A DNA stretch of 64,000 bases from Apoda limacodes (lineage: Eukaryota > Arthropoda > Insecta > Lepidoptera > Limacodidae), in the NCBI GenBank assembly GCA_946406115.1, contig OX291557.1, forward strand, positions 8,278,501 to 8,342,500, given 5' to 3'. A model generated the notes under the pieces. That model had not been told where the DNA came from, searched no databases, and worked only from the letters and a program-made list of their open reading frames with translations. Below are positions 1 to 11,638 of the stretch, one piece after another (position 1 is the stretch's first letter; each line of letters opens with the position of its first letter). Position numbers and translations under genes: made by a program.

Positions 1-2495
1 AATGCCGTTCTTGCAAGCAATTTGGGTCACCTTTGAGAAAATGACACATAATATAAACACCTACACAATTGGTATTTTTACTGCTATTATTCAATCGATT
101 TTCGAAGTTCATGTTCTTTGTATTTTGTACGACAGTAATATTATTTTATGTGTTTCCTATTTCGTTTCGTTACTGTCTTGCATTTTTTTTGTTAAATAAT
201 TTTCTATTTTAGGGTTAACTTAGTATATTTAGATATTTTACTAACGGTGTTGTTACTTTACTATGGGACTCTTAAATAAGGGTTGACTTAGATTTGTAAT
301 ATCCTTTGCTGCTTGTAGAATTACAAGCCTCCAACAGCTACAGCAATCACTCAGCAGCGGGCATTATTTGCAACGTTCACGTTTCACACTGCGAAGGATA
401 CACGCATGTCCATTGTCAATTACTTTCAAAGTTAATTTTAGGTATAACTTTGCAATTGAAATAGATATAAAGTATTTGTGTACAAGCTTTTTCTTAAAGA
501 TATCTCTTCTATGTTTATTTCATTTTATATTTAGACTAGTTTATTCCCGCGACTTAGTCTGTGTAAACTTTTAAAAAGAAAAGCTTGGTGCAGCATTATC
601 TGATTATGGTTTAACCTACAAAAATATTCCGATTCTCATATAAATTAGTATGTACTATTTTGCCCTCTTGGTTATTTTCCAAAAAAAACGTTGAAATAAG
701 TCAATTTTAATTTTCAACCTTAAGGCCAAATACCAATTTTTATGAATTTTGCATTTCACTTGGCTTTTCAATGCCAAAGTAAAAATACCATAGTCCTACC
801 ATACGCTCCTTGGATGCGACAGACGTTGAGAGGACTAGGACAGATAAAGAAATCAAATGAGATCGATACTACAGTTCTGAAGATATTGGTTACAATGATT
901 TATTTAGTTAGTTAATTTTAGGTTGGTAAATATTATTGCTAATCAGTCAGCCTGATTAATTTAACCTCAGCTTGCATATGGACTGATTTTTTTATTAACT
1001 GGAATAAATTAGTTTATACTATTTGAAATAAGCTAGCCAACTAACAATAAACAAATTGTTTGTTGGCTGATACAATGTGTTGAGATCCATCTTTTGATAT
1101 TTCATCTCATGTGCATATGACGTACACAGCTAGTCCGCCCCCTCTCTCGGGGCGTCTCGCAGTTTCGCAGCGATAGGCTCAGCCCCTGTCAGGAAGGACT
1201 AAGGTGTAACAAGGTTAGTGTGGCTGTCTCCAACCATCTTCTGGGGATAAAAATCGTAAAAAGTCCGGTAGGTAGACAAAATTTGATATTGACAGCTGAC
1301 GTACAACTACGAAACTACTACAAAATACCTTACTATGACCTTTGGTGGTTTGTAGTGAGTTAGTTTAAGTTGGATTATTTTGAATTGAAGATAATGGACC
1401 GTCGTTGTGAAGTCATTTGATCATTTGTAGTCAAAATTGTCGTTTGTTTATGTGTCGTAGACCGCTCTCTGAGAAGGCAACTAGATTTGAAAACAAAAAC
1501 TCTGCATTAATTAAGGCTAATTATAAATTATGTTCAAATTCTTGTTAAAACCATAATTCATTGACGGGAACGGGTCTTTTGTGTTCTCAAAAGGCAAAAT
1601 CGAAGGCAATGTACAATTGTGTAATTGCTTAACTCAATGTTTTGTTGAATAGGATTTCAAGGAGGTGTATTGTGTTTATGTAAATGATTTACCGCTTAAA
1701 GTATTTTATGTTTCCAAATGTACAGAATATACATTTAAAGTTATTTATAATTAAAAATAGTTGTTTTACTTGTAATGGGAGATTATATAATATCTATGTC
1801 TACATAGTTTGAAAATACCAGTGGGCGTTTTTCATAACTAAGCAATTAGGTTAAAAGTTGTAATAAATGTGAAGTAGTATATTTTTAATCTCAATTCTAA
1901 CACTACCCGCGCACCCCCCCTTTTATTTAATTGGCCGATAGTTTTGTTTCTTGAAACTGTGTAATCTGTTGGCCGATAAATCAATCGAAAGTGCGTGCGG
2001 TCCCATAGAATACAGTTGTCGTTTTTGTGCGACTAGCCTATTGAAAGTCGCACTCGGTTAATGGTTTCTTTGATTTTTTTACACAACGTAGGATACCTAA
2101 TAATTTGTTTTTCACCTCAATAGCTCGGAAAGGCTTTCTTTATTGCTCAAAATCTGCGCGCAAAACGGGACTGACTACGGTGCCGCGGTGTACGTAAGTT
2201 TTAGGTTACTTTATTAGGTTGTTTTATTAACACAATGAAACGTTCAGAACGCAGTTCGTCCTTACATACTTTATACGTTAGTGATTCGTTGGTAAACTTC
2301 ATTTTTATTTTAATACCTTTAATTAAAAATAATATTCTGTTTTAGTTAATGAATAGATTATAATATTTTAGTTAGTTAAATTACAAAATACATCAAAAAT
2401 TAATTAATATTAATTATTATTTTTGTTTTAAGAATTTGGCATAGTGCAAATTTAGAACGCACCTGAAAAAAATAAAAGCAATAGAAGCCAAAACA
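1..2495. other. Upstream intronic or 5' flanking sequence
   Basis: AT-rich sequence without a supported exon. Exon 9882-10366 begins in mid-codon, so at least one coding exon lies further 5'. The moderately GC-rich patches at 1130-1200 and 1905-2195 are unique-looking. The second ends at GTGTAC|gtaagt (donor at 2192), so it might be an untranslated first exon with its promoter. I cannot support a transcription start. Confidence 0.4.
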
Positions 2496-2895
2496 ATCTT
2501 TAGTTATCGGGCCCTTACGAAATGTGCTTTAGTGTTATAAAGAAATATAGATTAAATAACCACCTTTCATTAAGCTACGTATCTTTAGTTACCGGGCCCT
2601 TACTAAATGTGCTATAGTGTTATAAAGAAATATAGATTAAATAACCACCTTTCATTAAGCTACATATCTTTATTTATCGGGCCCTTACGAAATGTGCTAT
2701 AGTGTTATAAAGATATATAGATGAAATAACCACCTTTCATTAAGCTACGTATCTTTATTTATCGGGCCCTTACGAAATGTACTATAGTGTTATAAAGATA
2801 TATAGATTAAATAACCACCTTTCAGTAAGCTACGTATCTTTAGTTATCGGGCCCTTACGAAATGTGCTATAGTGCTATAGAGAAATATAGATAAA
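2496..2895 (+). repeat. 85-bp tandem repeat, about 4.7 copies
   Basis: The string tagttatcgggccc, or a one-base variant, recurs with starts at 2501, 2586, 2671, 2756 and 2841, exactly 85 bp apart. Units differ by only a few substitutions and contain a GGGCCC palindrome and an ATAAAGAAATATAGATTAAATAACCA-like AT-rich part. The array decays after about 2895. Exact spacing and high identity point to a young minisatellite or satellite fragment. No coding frame runs through it. Confidence 0.95.
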
Positions 2896-3367
2896 AAACA
2901 TGGAGAAATCTTAAGTTAAATACAAGTGCCAGTTAGTTATTACTATTATCTACCTTTATTTTCTTAAACTTTGACTCATAGAACATACAAACAAACTATA
3001 ATATTTTTTAGGTTATTGATAAAGTAATCAAAATCAAAGAATCACATAACTATTAAAGATGTATATCATTTTTAGGCTACATGCCGATAGTAAATAGTAG
3101 AGTCAGACAAAATCCAGTAAAAGTGGAGTTTTGGCACCAATTAACATTTGAAAGTTAAAAAAATGTTATCTGGTAAGCTCCGGTAACTTTTTACGAAGTT
3201 CTTGAACAATTGCAAAATAATTCTTCAGGAACTTTGTGAAAAGAACGTATTATAGACATGATTAGTTAAAATTAAAGGGGAACTGTAATACGTCGTTGCT
3301 TTATTTAAAAAAAATAAACTAAGAAACAATACGTTTTCGTTCAACTACGAGTACCTAAACCTGCATT
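2896..3367. other. AT-rich spacer
   Basis: No exon, repeat or RNA gene recognised between the tandem array and the hAT-type element. Its last eight bases (3360-3367) are the left target-site copy of that element. Confidence 0.5.
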
Positions 3368-4434
3368 TAGTGATGAGCAATATTGGTCTTGCTCTTGCTG
3401 TCTTGGTCTTGGTCTTGCTTTTTCGCAAGACCGAGACCGAAACCATTCTTCGACTTGCAAGACCAAGACCAAGACAATATGGACAACAACAAGACTAATA
3501 CCAAGACCGACTATGCAAGACCAAGATTAAATACGCAAGACTCAACCAAAATTTCTTTTTCACAGTAACTCGCCTTTTTCTATGTGAGATAAAATATTTA
3601 TATTTAAAAAATACCCGCCTGCTAAAGAACGAAAAAAAGTACAGAAATCTAGAATTATATTCAGCAATACTAAATACACCATGTGAATTGTTTTCTAGAT
3701 TGATACCTACGTAAACAAACAATAAATGTTAATGCAAACATAGCCACTATAACAGTCAGAGCCCATTATTAAGAAGATAAGAGTGGGATCACATAGAAGT
3801 TCGAGTGTAGTCAGTTAGATGAACAGGATCAAGTCAGTCTAGGCAAAATGTTAGAACTTATTTTAACCATGCATTCATGTATTTACATATTAAAAGGCAC
3901 AATATTAAAAAAAAAAAACACATCGCAATCGGTTAAACAAAGAGTCAGCTCGATGGTTGCTATGTATTAATTCATGGGCATGCATAAGAAATTAATAAAA
4001 ATAACATTAATAAGCTAATAGAATATTTATATTTTTAAAGTGCAATAAAATAAAGTATTTTACAAAATAATGATTGATTTTAAACTATCTATTCACAATC
4101 CATCTTTGAATAACAATAAGAAATAATATTTTAATGAACTTTTTTTAATTCAAAGATAGTAAATTTAGGTTTAAAAATGTTTGTTGAATAAAAATAAAAT
4201 GTTTACAAAATGTTTTGAAAGATGTTCGTTAAGAAATTATGGCAAGACCAAGACTAAAACCAAGACCAAACAAAATACAGCAAGACCAAGACCAAGACTA
4301 GGTAAGCAAGACCAAGACCAAGACCAAGACCGAGACCAGACAGATTTGAGCAAGACCAAGACCAAGACTGAACAAGCAAGACCAAGACCAAGACCAAGAC
4401 TGTTCTAGTCTTGGTCTTGCTTTGCTCATCACTA
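3368..4434. mobile_element. Non-autonomous hAT-type element (MITE) with CAAGAC hexamer arrays
   Basis: The ends are perfect 13-bp terminal inverted repeats, TAGTGATGAGCAA at 3368 and its reverse complement ending at 4434. They are flanked by a perfect 8-bp direct duplication, CCTGCATT, at 3360-3367 and 4435-4442. An 8-bp duplication and a TAGTG-type end are typical of the hAT superfamily. Both arms (about 3388-3545 and 4240-4418) are filled with GGTCTT/AAGACC hexamers. Their orientation flips near each end (about 3426 and 4403), so each arm can also fold on itself. The 650-bp core is AT-rich with no transposase. The short open frames in the arms are products of the hexamer repeat. Confidence 0.85.
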
Positions 4435-4442
4435 CCTGCATT

Positions 4443-4977
4443 CACCGAGATGTGAGCACTGAGGTCAAGTGGCTACGGTCTTTCTTGGTAGGTAATTATT
4501 TTTATATGCATCTTTTATCTATTATTAAAACATTTCAAAACAATCAAAACAAAGTCAAATTATTAAAGTCATAAAACGAAAGCGATTTTGATGCAACAGA
4601 TATGAAAATATTTATCTATATCCAAAATGTAATTGCTGTTAATTTACCGCTGTGGTCATAAAAGCGATGACTCCTCTAAGTATGAGAAGTCCGAAAATCG
4701 AAATTGCTTAGTTTTCTTTTTTTGCGTTACGTTAAAGTGAATTTTTTTTGATACCTCGAGAATCGTTAGGGACTATTTTAAGAATAATGTAGTGATGTGT
4801 GTGTACGTTTAGACGTTGGATTTAATTCGGATATCGAGGGTAAGGGTGCTTATTTCAAAATTTTGACAGTTTTTAAAGTTCAAGATAGCAGAGTCAATTG
4901 CATTGGATTTGCCAACAATATTTAATTAACATTCCTAAAATGAAAACATTATTTTTATATAAAATATTTATGAAGTA
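4443..4977. other. AT-rich spacer
   Basis: No supported feature. It lies between the hAT-type element and a degenerate short repeat. Confidence 0.5.
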
Positions 4978-5175
4978 GCTTTTGCTCTTGGCTACGCCCG
5001 CGCTAAGTTTAGTTATCGACGTAGCATCCCTATGTAAGATCTTGTATAGCAAGGTATAGCTGTAGCTATCTTTAGATCATCCACGTGGGATTCAGTAATG
5101 TATAGTTATTCCCGTGGGCACTTTTCAAAAGACAAACATACAAACTCACTTTCGCATTTAAAATACTAATATGAA
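4978..5175 (+). repeat. Degenerate copy of the 'ttcgcatttataatatta' short element family
   Basis: It shares an ordered set of short blocks with copies at 23126-23412 and 29029-29330. These are a gctacgcccgcgc start, a tatagctgtagctat stretch, tattcccgtggg, and a cactttcgcatttaaaatactaatatg end. The family looks like a high-copy lepidopteran non-autonomous retroelement or LINE 3' end. I cannot name it. Confidence 0.65.
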
Positions 5176-5565
5176 TAAAACAAATACATCTGAACCTAAT
5201 ATTTTCTTATGGTAATTGCGTCAATAGTATTAAAAAAAAAAGTTCTTGTCTATACTCTTCCTCTTAAGAAAAAAATATAGCACTTTCTAAACTTTGCTTC
5301 AATAGATAGTGGGTATAAAAATAAAGTTTTGACCTTGAATACTTGGCTAGTTCGTCGTCGCCATATTTATTTATACCATACATTAGAGTAATTGCACTCA
5401 TAAGTCATTATTTTAAGACAATAGAATTAGCGAATAAGAACTATTTTAGATCACTGTTGTGTTTGCTGTAAATGGGGTATCTGGGCCACCAGTTTGTTGA
5501 CTGGAATTAAAAACCTTTTGCAGCCACACCATCACCAGTCTGTATATTCGAATTTGAGTGACTGA

Positions 5566-5717
5566 TTTTTTTTTTTTTTTTTTTTTATACCACTAAGGTG
5601 GCAAACAAGCCTACGGTCCGCCTGATGGTAAGCGGTCACCGTAGCCTATGGACGCTTACAACACCAGGGGCATCACTCGCGCGTTGCCGACCCTTCAGAA
5701 ATCTAATAACTTCTTTT
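5566..5717 (-). mobile_element. Short interspersed element copy ('taccactaaggtggcaaac' family), minus orientation
   Basis: A 21-base T run (the complement of an A tail) is followed by taccactaaggtggcaaac and about 110 bp that match, in reverse complement, 44142-44287 with only a few differences. Both copies stop at the same gaagttattag boundary. Related partial copies are at 18960-19095, 23508-23830 and 49187-49225. The poly-T/poly-A end points to a retroposed element. The open frame at 5598-5789 is incidental. Confidence 0.8.
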
Positions 5718-6440
5718 TTGATTAACATCAACAACCTAAAAAAGTATATAATTAACATATTCTATTTATGCAATATATGCACGTCTTAACTATGATTGAA
5801 TGTAATCTTGGTAATACATTCTAATTCAATGTATGGTCGATACTGCTTTCTGAAATAGATTACGCAGATTCTTTGTATATTTTATCCTGAAGAACTCAGC
5901 ATGTTACATTTCGTAACCCCTAATTAAGCCCTCTCGCTTTTTCAACCCTTTGAGGGACCTTTGTTATTGTTACAAATTAATAATCTGCAAATTAGCGTTT
6001 TCATTTGTTACCTCTTTCGGGTATATTTTCTAACATTAGACTTTTTTTTATCCCCTGTATAGTCCCCCATATCTCTGTAACCCCATAAGCTGTTCTCCTC
6101 ATCGTTTGTCTAATTTACCTTACAAATTTCATAAACTTCAATCAACAATACTAAAGTAATTGTCGTGTTGTACTAACCAACGCGACACATAGATACTAAC
6201 GTATATACGAATCCCCCTCTCGACACAGCTTCATTAAACTCTCGGTGGTGTAAACTAGGGGTGTTTTTATCACAAGTATTTGTTTAATATCGCCATAAGA
6301 ACAATTTACACTTACACTTGGTTAAGTCATAAAAAACATATTTTTTTACTCCTTAAATCGAAACAGTGAAAGCATTTATATATAAAATGTGCTTATTGAG
6401 TACAAAATTATAAATTAGTTTGCAGCAAAAAATAAATAAA
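5718..6440. other. AT-rich intronic spacer
   Basis: No exon, element or RNA gene recognised. Confidence 0.5.
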
Positions 6441-6442
6441 AA

Positions 6443-6720
6443 TTAAAGCTAGTGTAAAGAGGCATTGTCAGAGTGTAGACATAATATTGTTAATGTTTAT
6501 ATAATAATAATAATTTATTATCACATTTATGTTGCTGTACATGTAATTGTCAGACCTATATATACTAATATTTAATTAACACAATAAAAAGTGATAAGAT
6601 TATTTTTTAGCTGCAGTGAAGGGGTATAGTCAAACTTATAATACTGAAAAATTAATTACCTACAAGGTCAATTTAATTCTTAGCTGCTGTACAGGGGCAT
6701 TGTCAAACTATGTATACCTA
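6443..6720 (+). repeat. Four degenerate tandem units of about 75-84 bp
   Basis: Related strings recur at about 6447 (gctagtgtaaagaggcattg), 6531 (ttgctgtacatgtaattg), 6610 (gctgcagtgaaggggtatag) and 6683 (gctgctgtacaggggcattg). Each is followed by tca(a/g)a(c/g) and an AT-rich run. Divergence is high, so this is an old array, unlike the fresh 85-bp array at 2.5 kb. Confidence 0.55.
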
Positions 6721-7765
6721 CTTTATAAAATTCAAAATATAACACTATGTAATAATTAGATTATAAAGCTATATAAATATCATCTTATCGATATACTCAA
6801 AAATGTAAAAAAAAAGTATGCCTTCTTACGTTAATTAATGTGCTTTTTGAATTGATGGTTATTAAGATTTAATACTTTACCCAAGCTTTGTTATAGAAGC
6901 GAACACAGTTCTCGACTTATGCACTATGGTTAAACGTGAAACCGGCAAAGCAAGTTGATTCCTACGCCAAGGTTAACTAATTATTCGTTATATAGCTTCA
7001 TGTTTATCTAAATTCGTGTAAGTATGTTCCAATCTAATTAGTTTCTTAAGTTTTAACTTTTAATTATGGCCTATTACTTACATGTTGATAATTTCGACGT
7101 ATGGGCTATATGTAAAGCCACCTTAGTCCAGTTACAATGCGTCAGAGGCAGTGTTGCTACGAGACCCCCTGTCACGCAGGGCTAAAGTTGATGGTGAAAA
7201 CAGGCCGTCTATCAAATAATGATGGTGCCCCTGCCGCTGGTTACTCCCCTCTGATCTATTTTTTACCAAAAATGCTCTAGAAAAAGTAGAAAAAAAGTCA
7301 AATCGCTAAAACAGAGCCCTTATAGTTTTAAAGTTAAAATGTTGCCTTAATATCCATTCTAATAAAATTTTAGTCAGTTGCCTTATTTTAATACTGTACA
7401 CTCAAATAAAAATATAAAATAAAACAACCCCTTAAGAACCTTTTTAAAACAAGCTTTTATCTTTACACAAATAATAAGTGTATTTGTATTATTTAAATAT
7501 TTGGTTCATATAGTTAGGTAGAAAGCTACAAAAGAAGCTAATCCTTGGACATTGATCGAAAGTCAATCATGACTGGAATCTCACTGATATCCTTAATAGA
7601 CCTTGGATACCACCTAGAGCTATAGCACTAGTACATAATAGGGCTATCGTGTTTAGTTTAGGTGTTCCTATCCCCTCCTTCCTGTTTGATCGCCCGATCC
7701 AGGACACCACCTATGTCTTTACTAGTCAAAACAAATCCAACAAGCCTCAACACGACATTTTAAAA
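6721..7765. other. Intronic spacer
   Basis: AT-rich with a somewhat GC-richer patch at 7120-7260 that I do not recognise. No splice-bounded open frame is seen. Confidence 0.45.
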
Positions 7766-7769
7766 TTAA

Positions 7770-8090
7770 GAAGTCGGTGGTGGTCGAGGGGTTTAAATTT
7801 CACTTCACGTCCTAAGTGGCGGAGGTTCGAACCCCGGGTCGGCGTGTACCAATGAGTCTTTTCTTAATTTCTCATGTACACTGAGTTATTTATTTACACC
7901 ACTGGTTTTTCAGTGTGGGAAAACATCGTGAGGAAACCTGCATACGTCAAGCAAAAAAAAAGACGTATGTGAAGTCCACAATCCGCACTGGGCCTGCGTG
8001 TGGACTATGGCCCAAATCACCCTCGCTTATGAGGGTAGGCCGTGCCCCAACAGTGGGGACGTATGAAGGCTGGCGAAATATAGGGCCACC
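7770..8090 (+). mobile_element. tRNA-derived SINE with typical lepidopteran tail
   Basis: A pol III box A-like TGGTCGAGGGG (7781-7791) and a box B GGTTCGAACCC (7824-7834) lie 33 bp apart, as in a tRNA-derived head. The body carries gtgggaaaacatcgtgagga (7915 on) and the tail taggccgtgccccaacagtg, then gggacgtatgaaggctgg. The same tail, reversed, closes the window at 63963-64000. Body and tail are familiar from many moth and butterfly genomes. The open frames at 7649-7855 and 7915-8163 are incidental. Confidence 0.88.
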
Positions 8091-9881
8091 TTTGCGCTCT
8101 AATTATCAGACTAGCTTTGTGGTGGCATATTACATAGGCACTGAGATTACATATAGTCTATAGAAGTGGTATTATTATCTTTACTGTGACATAGCAATGC
8201 TATTTGAGCTTTATAGGATGCCAGTAAGTCCTTGTCAATGGTTCGGTTTTAATAGTAGATATACTCGTAGTATTGTACCTAAAGGTAATGCGTGTGCGAC
8301 ACGAACTCAGCCTATTTTATATTTATTATTAAATTATATTATCACCATAAAGATACATTTTTTTCCTCTCATCTCTTTCACACTGGTTGCTTATTAATAT
8401 TAAGGCTTAAGCCTTAATATTTATCAATGCCTCGACTTAATCGACAACTTTAATAATGAAATATGTAAATAAGAACAATTTAACCTTTAGTTTATTGGTT
8501 CTATAAATAAAAAAAAACTAAGTCATCCAAACTTTTTTCAAAGTTTCTAACAAAGTTGGGATGCTTGCCCAATTTTAATGGACATCAAGAGACTAGTCAG
8601 CTGTAGTAAATCCAATTTAATCCTTATTGCCCTGTCTGCCCACTTTCTTCGTTTTAACGTAATTCAGTAGCTACGCTGCTGTCAGTCAATTTCTAATTCT
8701 GTTGTCTTAAGCACACGATTTGAATTTGAGAATTTTCGTATTTGGTCAAACAAGTTTTGACGGGTTTGAAATTTCCATTACTTAATCAAATAAAAAAATC
8801 AATGCTTGAATTATTTTAAATCACTTTCGTTGATACTGATCAATGTATCAGGTTATATGATATTCCGAACTGTCGAAGCTTTGGATTTTACTCTACAATT
8901 AATACACTAATTCAAGTTAACTTCTGTTATATTTTTAAAATAAACTGTAAAACATAGAATCAAGAAATATATATAATAAGCATACATACATGGAAATACA
9001 GTTATTATCGTAAATACCCCCTAAAGGTAGGTCAATAAAACACTTAATACAACCCTTAGACAGAATGTAGGGGTTGAAGGTTCAAGTCCTGACTTGTGGT
9101 AAAATCTTTTGACTATTGTTTATATTTACAGTTTAAAATTAAGCACCTTAGATTTAGAGATATAGATTTAGAATTAAAAACCGTGCTGGATGCACTTTCG
9201 ATCACAACAGTTACAGTTTGAGTCGACGTTTCGATGACGGAAATAAGCGTTCCAGCGCTTACTGGGTCAATCACTATTTCTGGACGTGGCTTCGAAACAC
9301 GCCTACCAACTTTTATATCTGACCAATGGGTTTAAACTTTCGATGCCTTTTATTTGCATTCAGATGCAGCTGTTGGGTGTTAAGGGTCGTTGTTGTTCTA
9401 CTAGCACTATTATTGTTTACTAATGGGGTAAGGTTTAAGTTTCGTTTTGTTTTATATTCGAGTATTTCATTTTTGCTTATTGTTATGCTTCTGTTATCAA
9501 AAATGCATACATTGATATTTTGAACTTTGTTTTTAGTGGTGCTTAATTTTTTAAGTTATAATCTTATAATAGCAATTGCCAATTTACAACTATTAGTATT
9601 TAGTTTCATATTGTCATTTCACATCTAATACTAACGTAAATATTAGCTTCATATTAGAGTGTTTAATATAATTAATGATAAACGATCGATCGATTAATTT
9701 ATTTTTGTACTACATAGCAGACGGTGTCAAACTTCGATAAACCTTATAGATCGAAGTCGCCAATCCTGATCACTCATGCTATAATTCATCCGAATTCATA
9801 AACGCGATCTTAAACAACTACTGTCTCTTTCTTATGTACGTCTGTGTTCTACATTAGCCCATTTCTTTTCTCATTCCGCAG
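8091..9881. other. Intron sequence 5' of exon 1
   Basis: No supported coding exon. A GC-richer stretch at about 9180-9325 holds a 33-codon open frame (from ATG at 9234) without a consensus donor. A tRNA-box-B-like ggttcaagtcc lies at about 9078. The intron ends with the strong acceptor of exon 1. Confidence 0.45.
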
Positions 9882-10366
9882 TTTGGAGCCGGGCCAAGTG
9901 AGTTTCCAAGCGTTCGGCACAGCGGGCAGTAGTTTTCCGATTCGACCCGTCGAGTCCGGTGCTGCTGTTTTATCGAGGGGCCCCTTTGCGGGCGAACCTG
10001 AAAGAGATCCATTTGCGGACTTCGTCAAAACATTGGATTCTCCTCCATTCGGCACTAGTTCCTTCACCGCTAAATCGCCAACACTTGCAAATGGTCTAAA
10101 TGACGTGTCTTGTCCAAAGGAAGAAAATTTCGGCGAAGCTACTTTCCTAGATTTTAAAAACTTTGGCAGTCTTGAAAGGAGACAGTCAACATTGGATGAA
10201 ATCGAGCAAGAGGTGAATAAAGTTCGGGTAGCCTTGGATGAGGACAGTCGTGCTTTAGAAGAAGACGAGCGACAGCAGGCCGAGGCGGACAATTGGAGCC
10301 TGAACGTTTCTTGTGACAGTGGAGTGTACAACCGTGCGTCATCTAGAGATTCCGGCCCGCATTCCG
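9882..10366 (+). CDS. Internal coding exon 1 seen of a supervillin-like scaffold gene
   Basis: The acceptor is a pyrimidine stretch ending in CAG at 9879-9881, and the donor is G|gttagt at 10367. The exon enters with one base completing a codon (previous exon ends in phase 2) and leaves in phase 1. It encodes about 161 residues without a stop. The first half is low in charge and rich in Pro, Phe, Ser and Gly. The second half (LDEIEQEVNKVRVALDEDSR) is acidic and probably helical or coiled. I see no enzyme domain. An apparent in-frame GTG at 9844 lies inside the intron and is not a start. Coding status is supported by the long open frame, codon-like GC content against an AT-rich background, and phase agreement with the next exons. 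The supervillin-like identity is inferred from downstream motifs. The antisense open frame at 9849-10331 is a shadow. Confidence 0.85.
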
Positions 10367-10826
10367 GTTAGTATTCATGGAAAACATTATTTGTTTAGCC
10401 AACTTGCTTGTTTCAAACAAGTCATAAAATTATTTTTATCGAGCCAGACGAGTATTGAATGCTGTAACTAAAGAAATTTTAGTTTATTTAACTTGTAAAA
10501 ACAAGTTAAAAAACAGTTCTGCGAAGTAGCTCGACAAATATGGAATAGAAATCTAAGTTTACGTTAACTTGCAGTTTGTTTATGTTTAGTATATTTAGAT
10601 TTGGGATTGCGCCGCTGTTCATATTGGAGCGCATTTGAAAATAAACACAGTGTGACCTTGCATATGTCTTAGTCTTATGTAGGTCAATGCAACATACGTT
10701 TTCATTGTCAACAAGCCCTTAAATCGTTGCGAAATGATCTTGTCACTCAAAAATCTTATTTTGTTGTTCTTTTTAACTATCAGTCATGAAATAATTTAAT
10801 TAAATGTCTACTTGTTAATGTTTCAG
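10367..10826 (+). other. Intron, 460 bp, phase 1
   Basis: Bounded by gttagt and tttcag. It contains no recognised repeat. Confidence 0.8.
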
Positions 10827-11102
10827 GTGAAGAATTAGGTCTCATCGAAAGCCAGGAGATAAAAGAGAATCACGCGACGAATAGTAGCAGCACCGAGTGG
10901 TCTGCCTCATCTATTGAACGAGGATTCCTTGCTATGGAACGTGAAAGAAAATCTACTGAAACGGAACCCTTTGAGGCTCCAGAGGAAGACAGTGATGAGT
11001 TAAACAAGGCTGATCATAGTGGCTTTGCTCTTGGACTTGTTAAGAGTAATAGTGTTGTAGCCCGCGCTAGCATGTGGCAACAATTACAACAACAAGCTAA
11101 AG
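10827..11102 (+). CDS. Internal coding exon 2 of the supervillin-like gene
   Basis: The acceptor is tgtttcag at 10819-10826 and the donor is AAAG|gtatgt at 11103. It enters and leaves in phase 1 and is 276 nt long, so skipping it would keep the frame. It encodes about 92 residues: an acidic Ser/Thr/Glu-rich stretch including STEWSASSIERGFLAMERER, then a segment ending ARASMWQQLQQQAKG. No known fold is visible, and the composition suggests a disordered linker of a scaffold protein. An open frame continues into the intron to 11194, but the consensus donor marks the end of the exon. Confidence 0.85.
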
Positions 11103-11638
11103 GTATGTTGTTTAATTGCTTATTGCTAGTTATCGTACAGAAAGTGAATAGCGAGAATGTAGGCAGGCATGGCAAGATCTACTTTAAAATTTAAGTTTGT
11201 CACTTTTGTATTGCCTTGGTTGTATAAATAATAATGAAAGTACTTTTCTCTTCTCTCAAATACTCTAAATAATTCTGTAGATTACTTAACATTTGGTAAA
11301 TATGACAAAAAATGTGGAAAAGTGGGAAAAGAAGGGCTGACAAAGTTAGACCACTTCGAACGTAACTCGATCAAATTGGTCGAGTCGATTTCAAACAAGG
11401 CAAGGTTAAGAGAACTTAAAACTGCCGAAAAAAGAATTGTGCTAGGATGGTCGAAAGTTGAAGTCTTTGCCTACTTTTTCAGGAAACAGATGTGATGTTA
11501 TTGTGAATATTGGTGATTACCAAATAAATCCAAGTGTTGTTTGAAGATGAAATTTAATAGTTTTAATTTATTGGAGATATTATTGAATAATTGTAATCTA
11601 AATAACAAATATTTATCGTCTTGCCTTACTGTTTTCAG
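11103..11638 (+). other. Intron, 536 bp, phase 1
   Basis: Bounded by gtatgt and ttttcag. It has no recognised element. Confidence 0.8.

Noticed and set aside
4181..4445. Open frames rich in KTKT/RPRP and VLVL
   Set aside because: They are translations of the CAAGAC hexamer array inside the hAT-type element.
7649..8163. Two plus-strand frames of 68 and 82 codons
   Set aside because: They run across the tRNA-derived SINE and its flank and have no gene-like context.
9050..9110. Possible tRNA gene (ggttcaagtcc box B-like)
   Set aside because: No convincing box A or cloverleaf around it. At best it is a SINE relic.
9234..9333. 33-codon ATG frame (MTEISVPALTGSITISGRGF) as a possible first coding exon
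   Set aside because: GC-richer than its flanks, but no consensus donor ends it in phase 2 as exon 1 requires.
9849..10331. 160-codon minus-strand open frame
   Set aside because: It is the antisense shadow of exon 1, whose plus-strand frame has matching splice phases.
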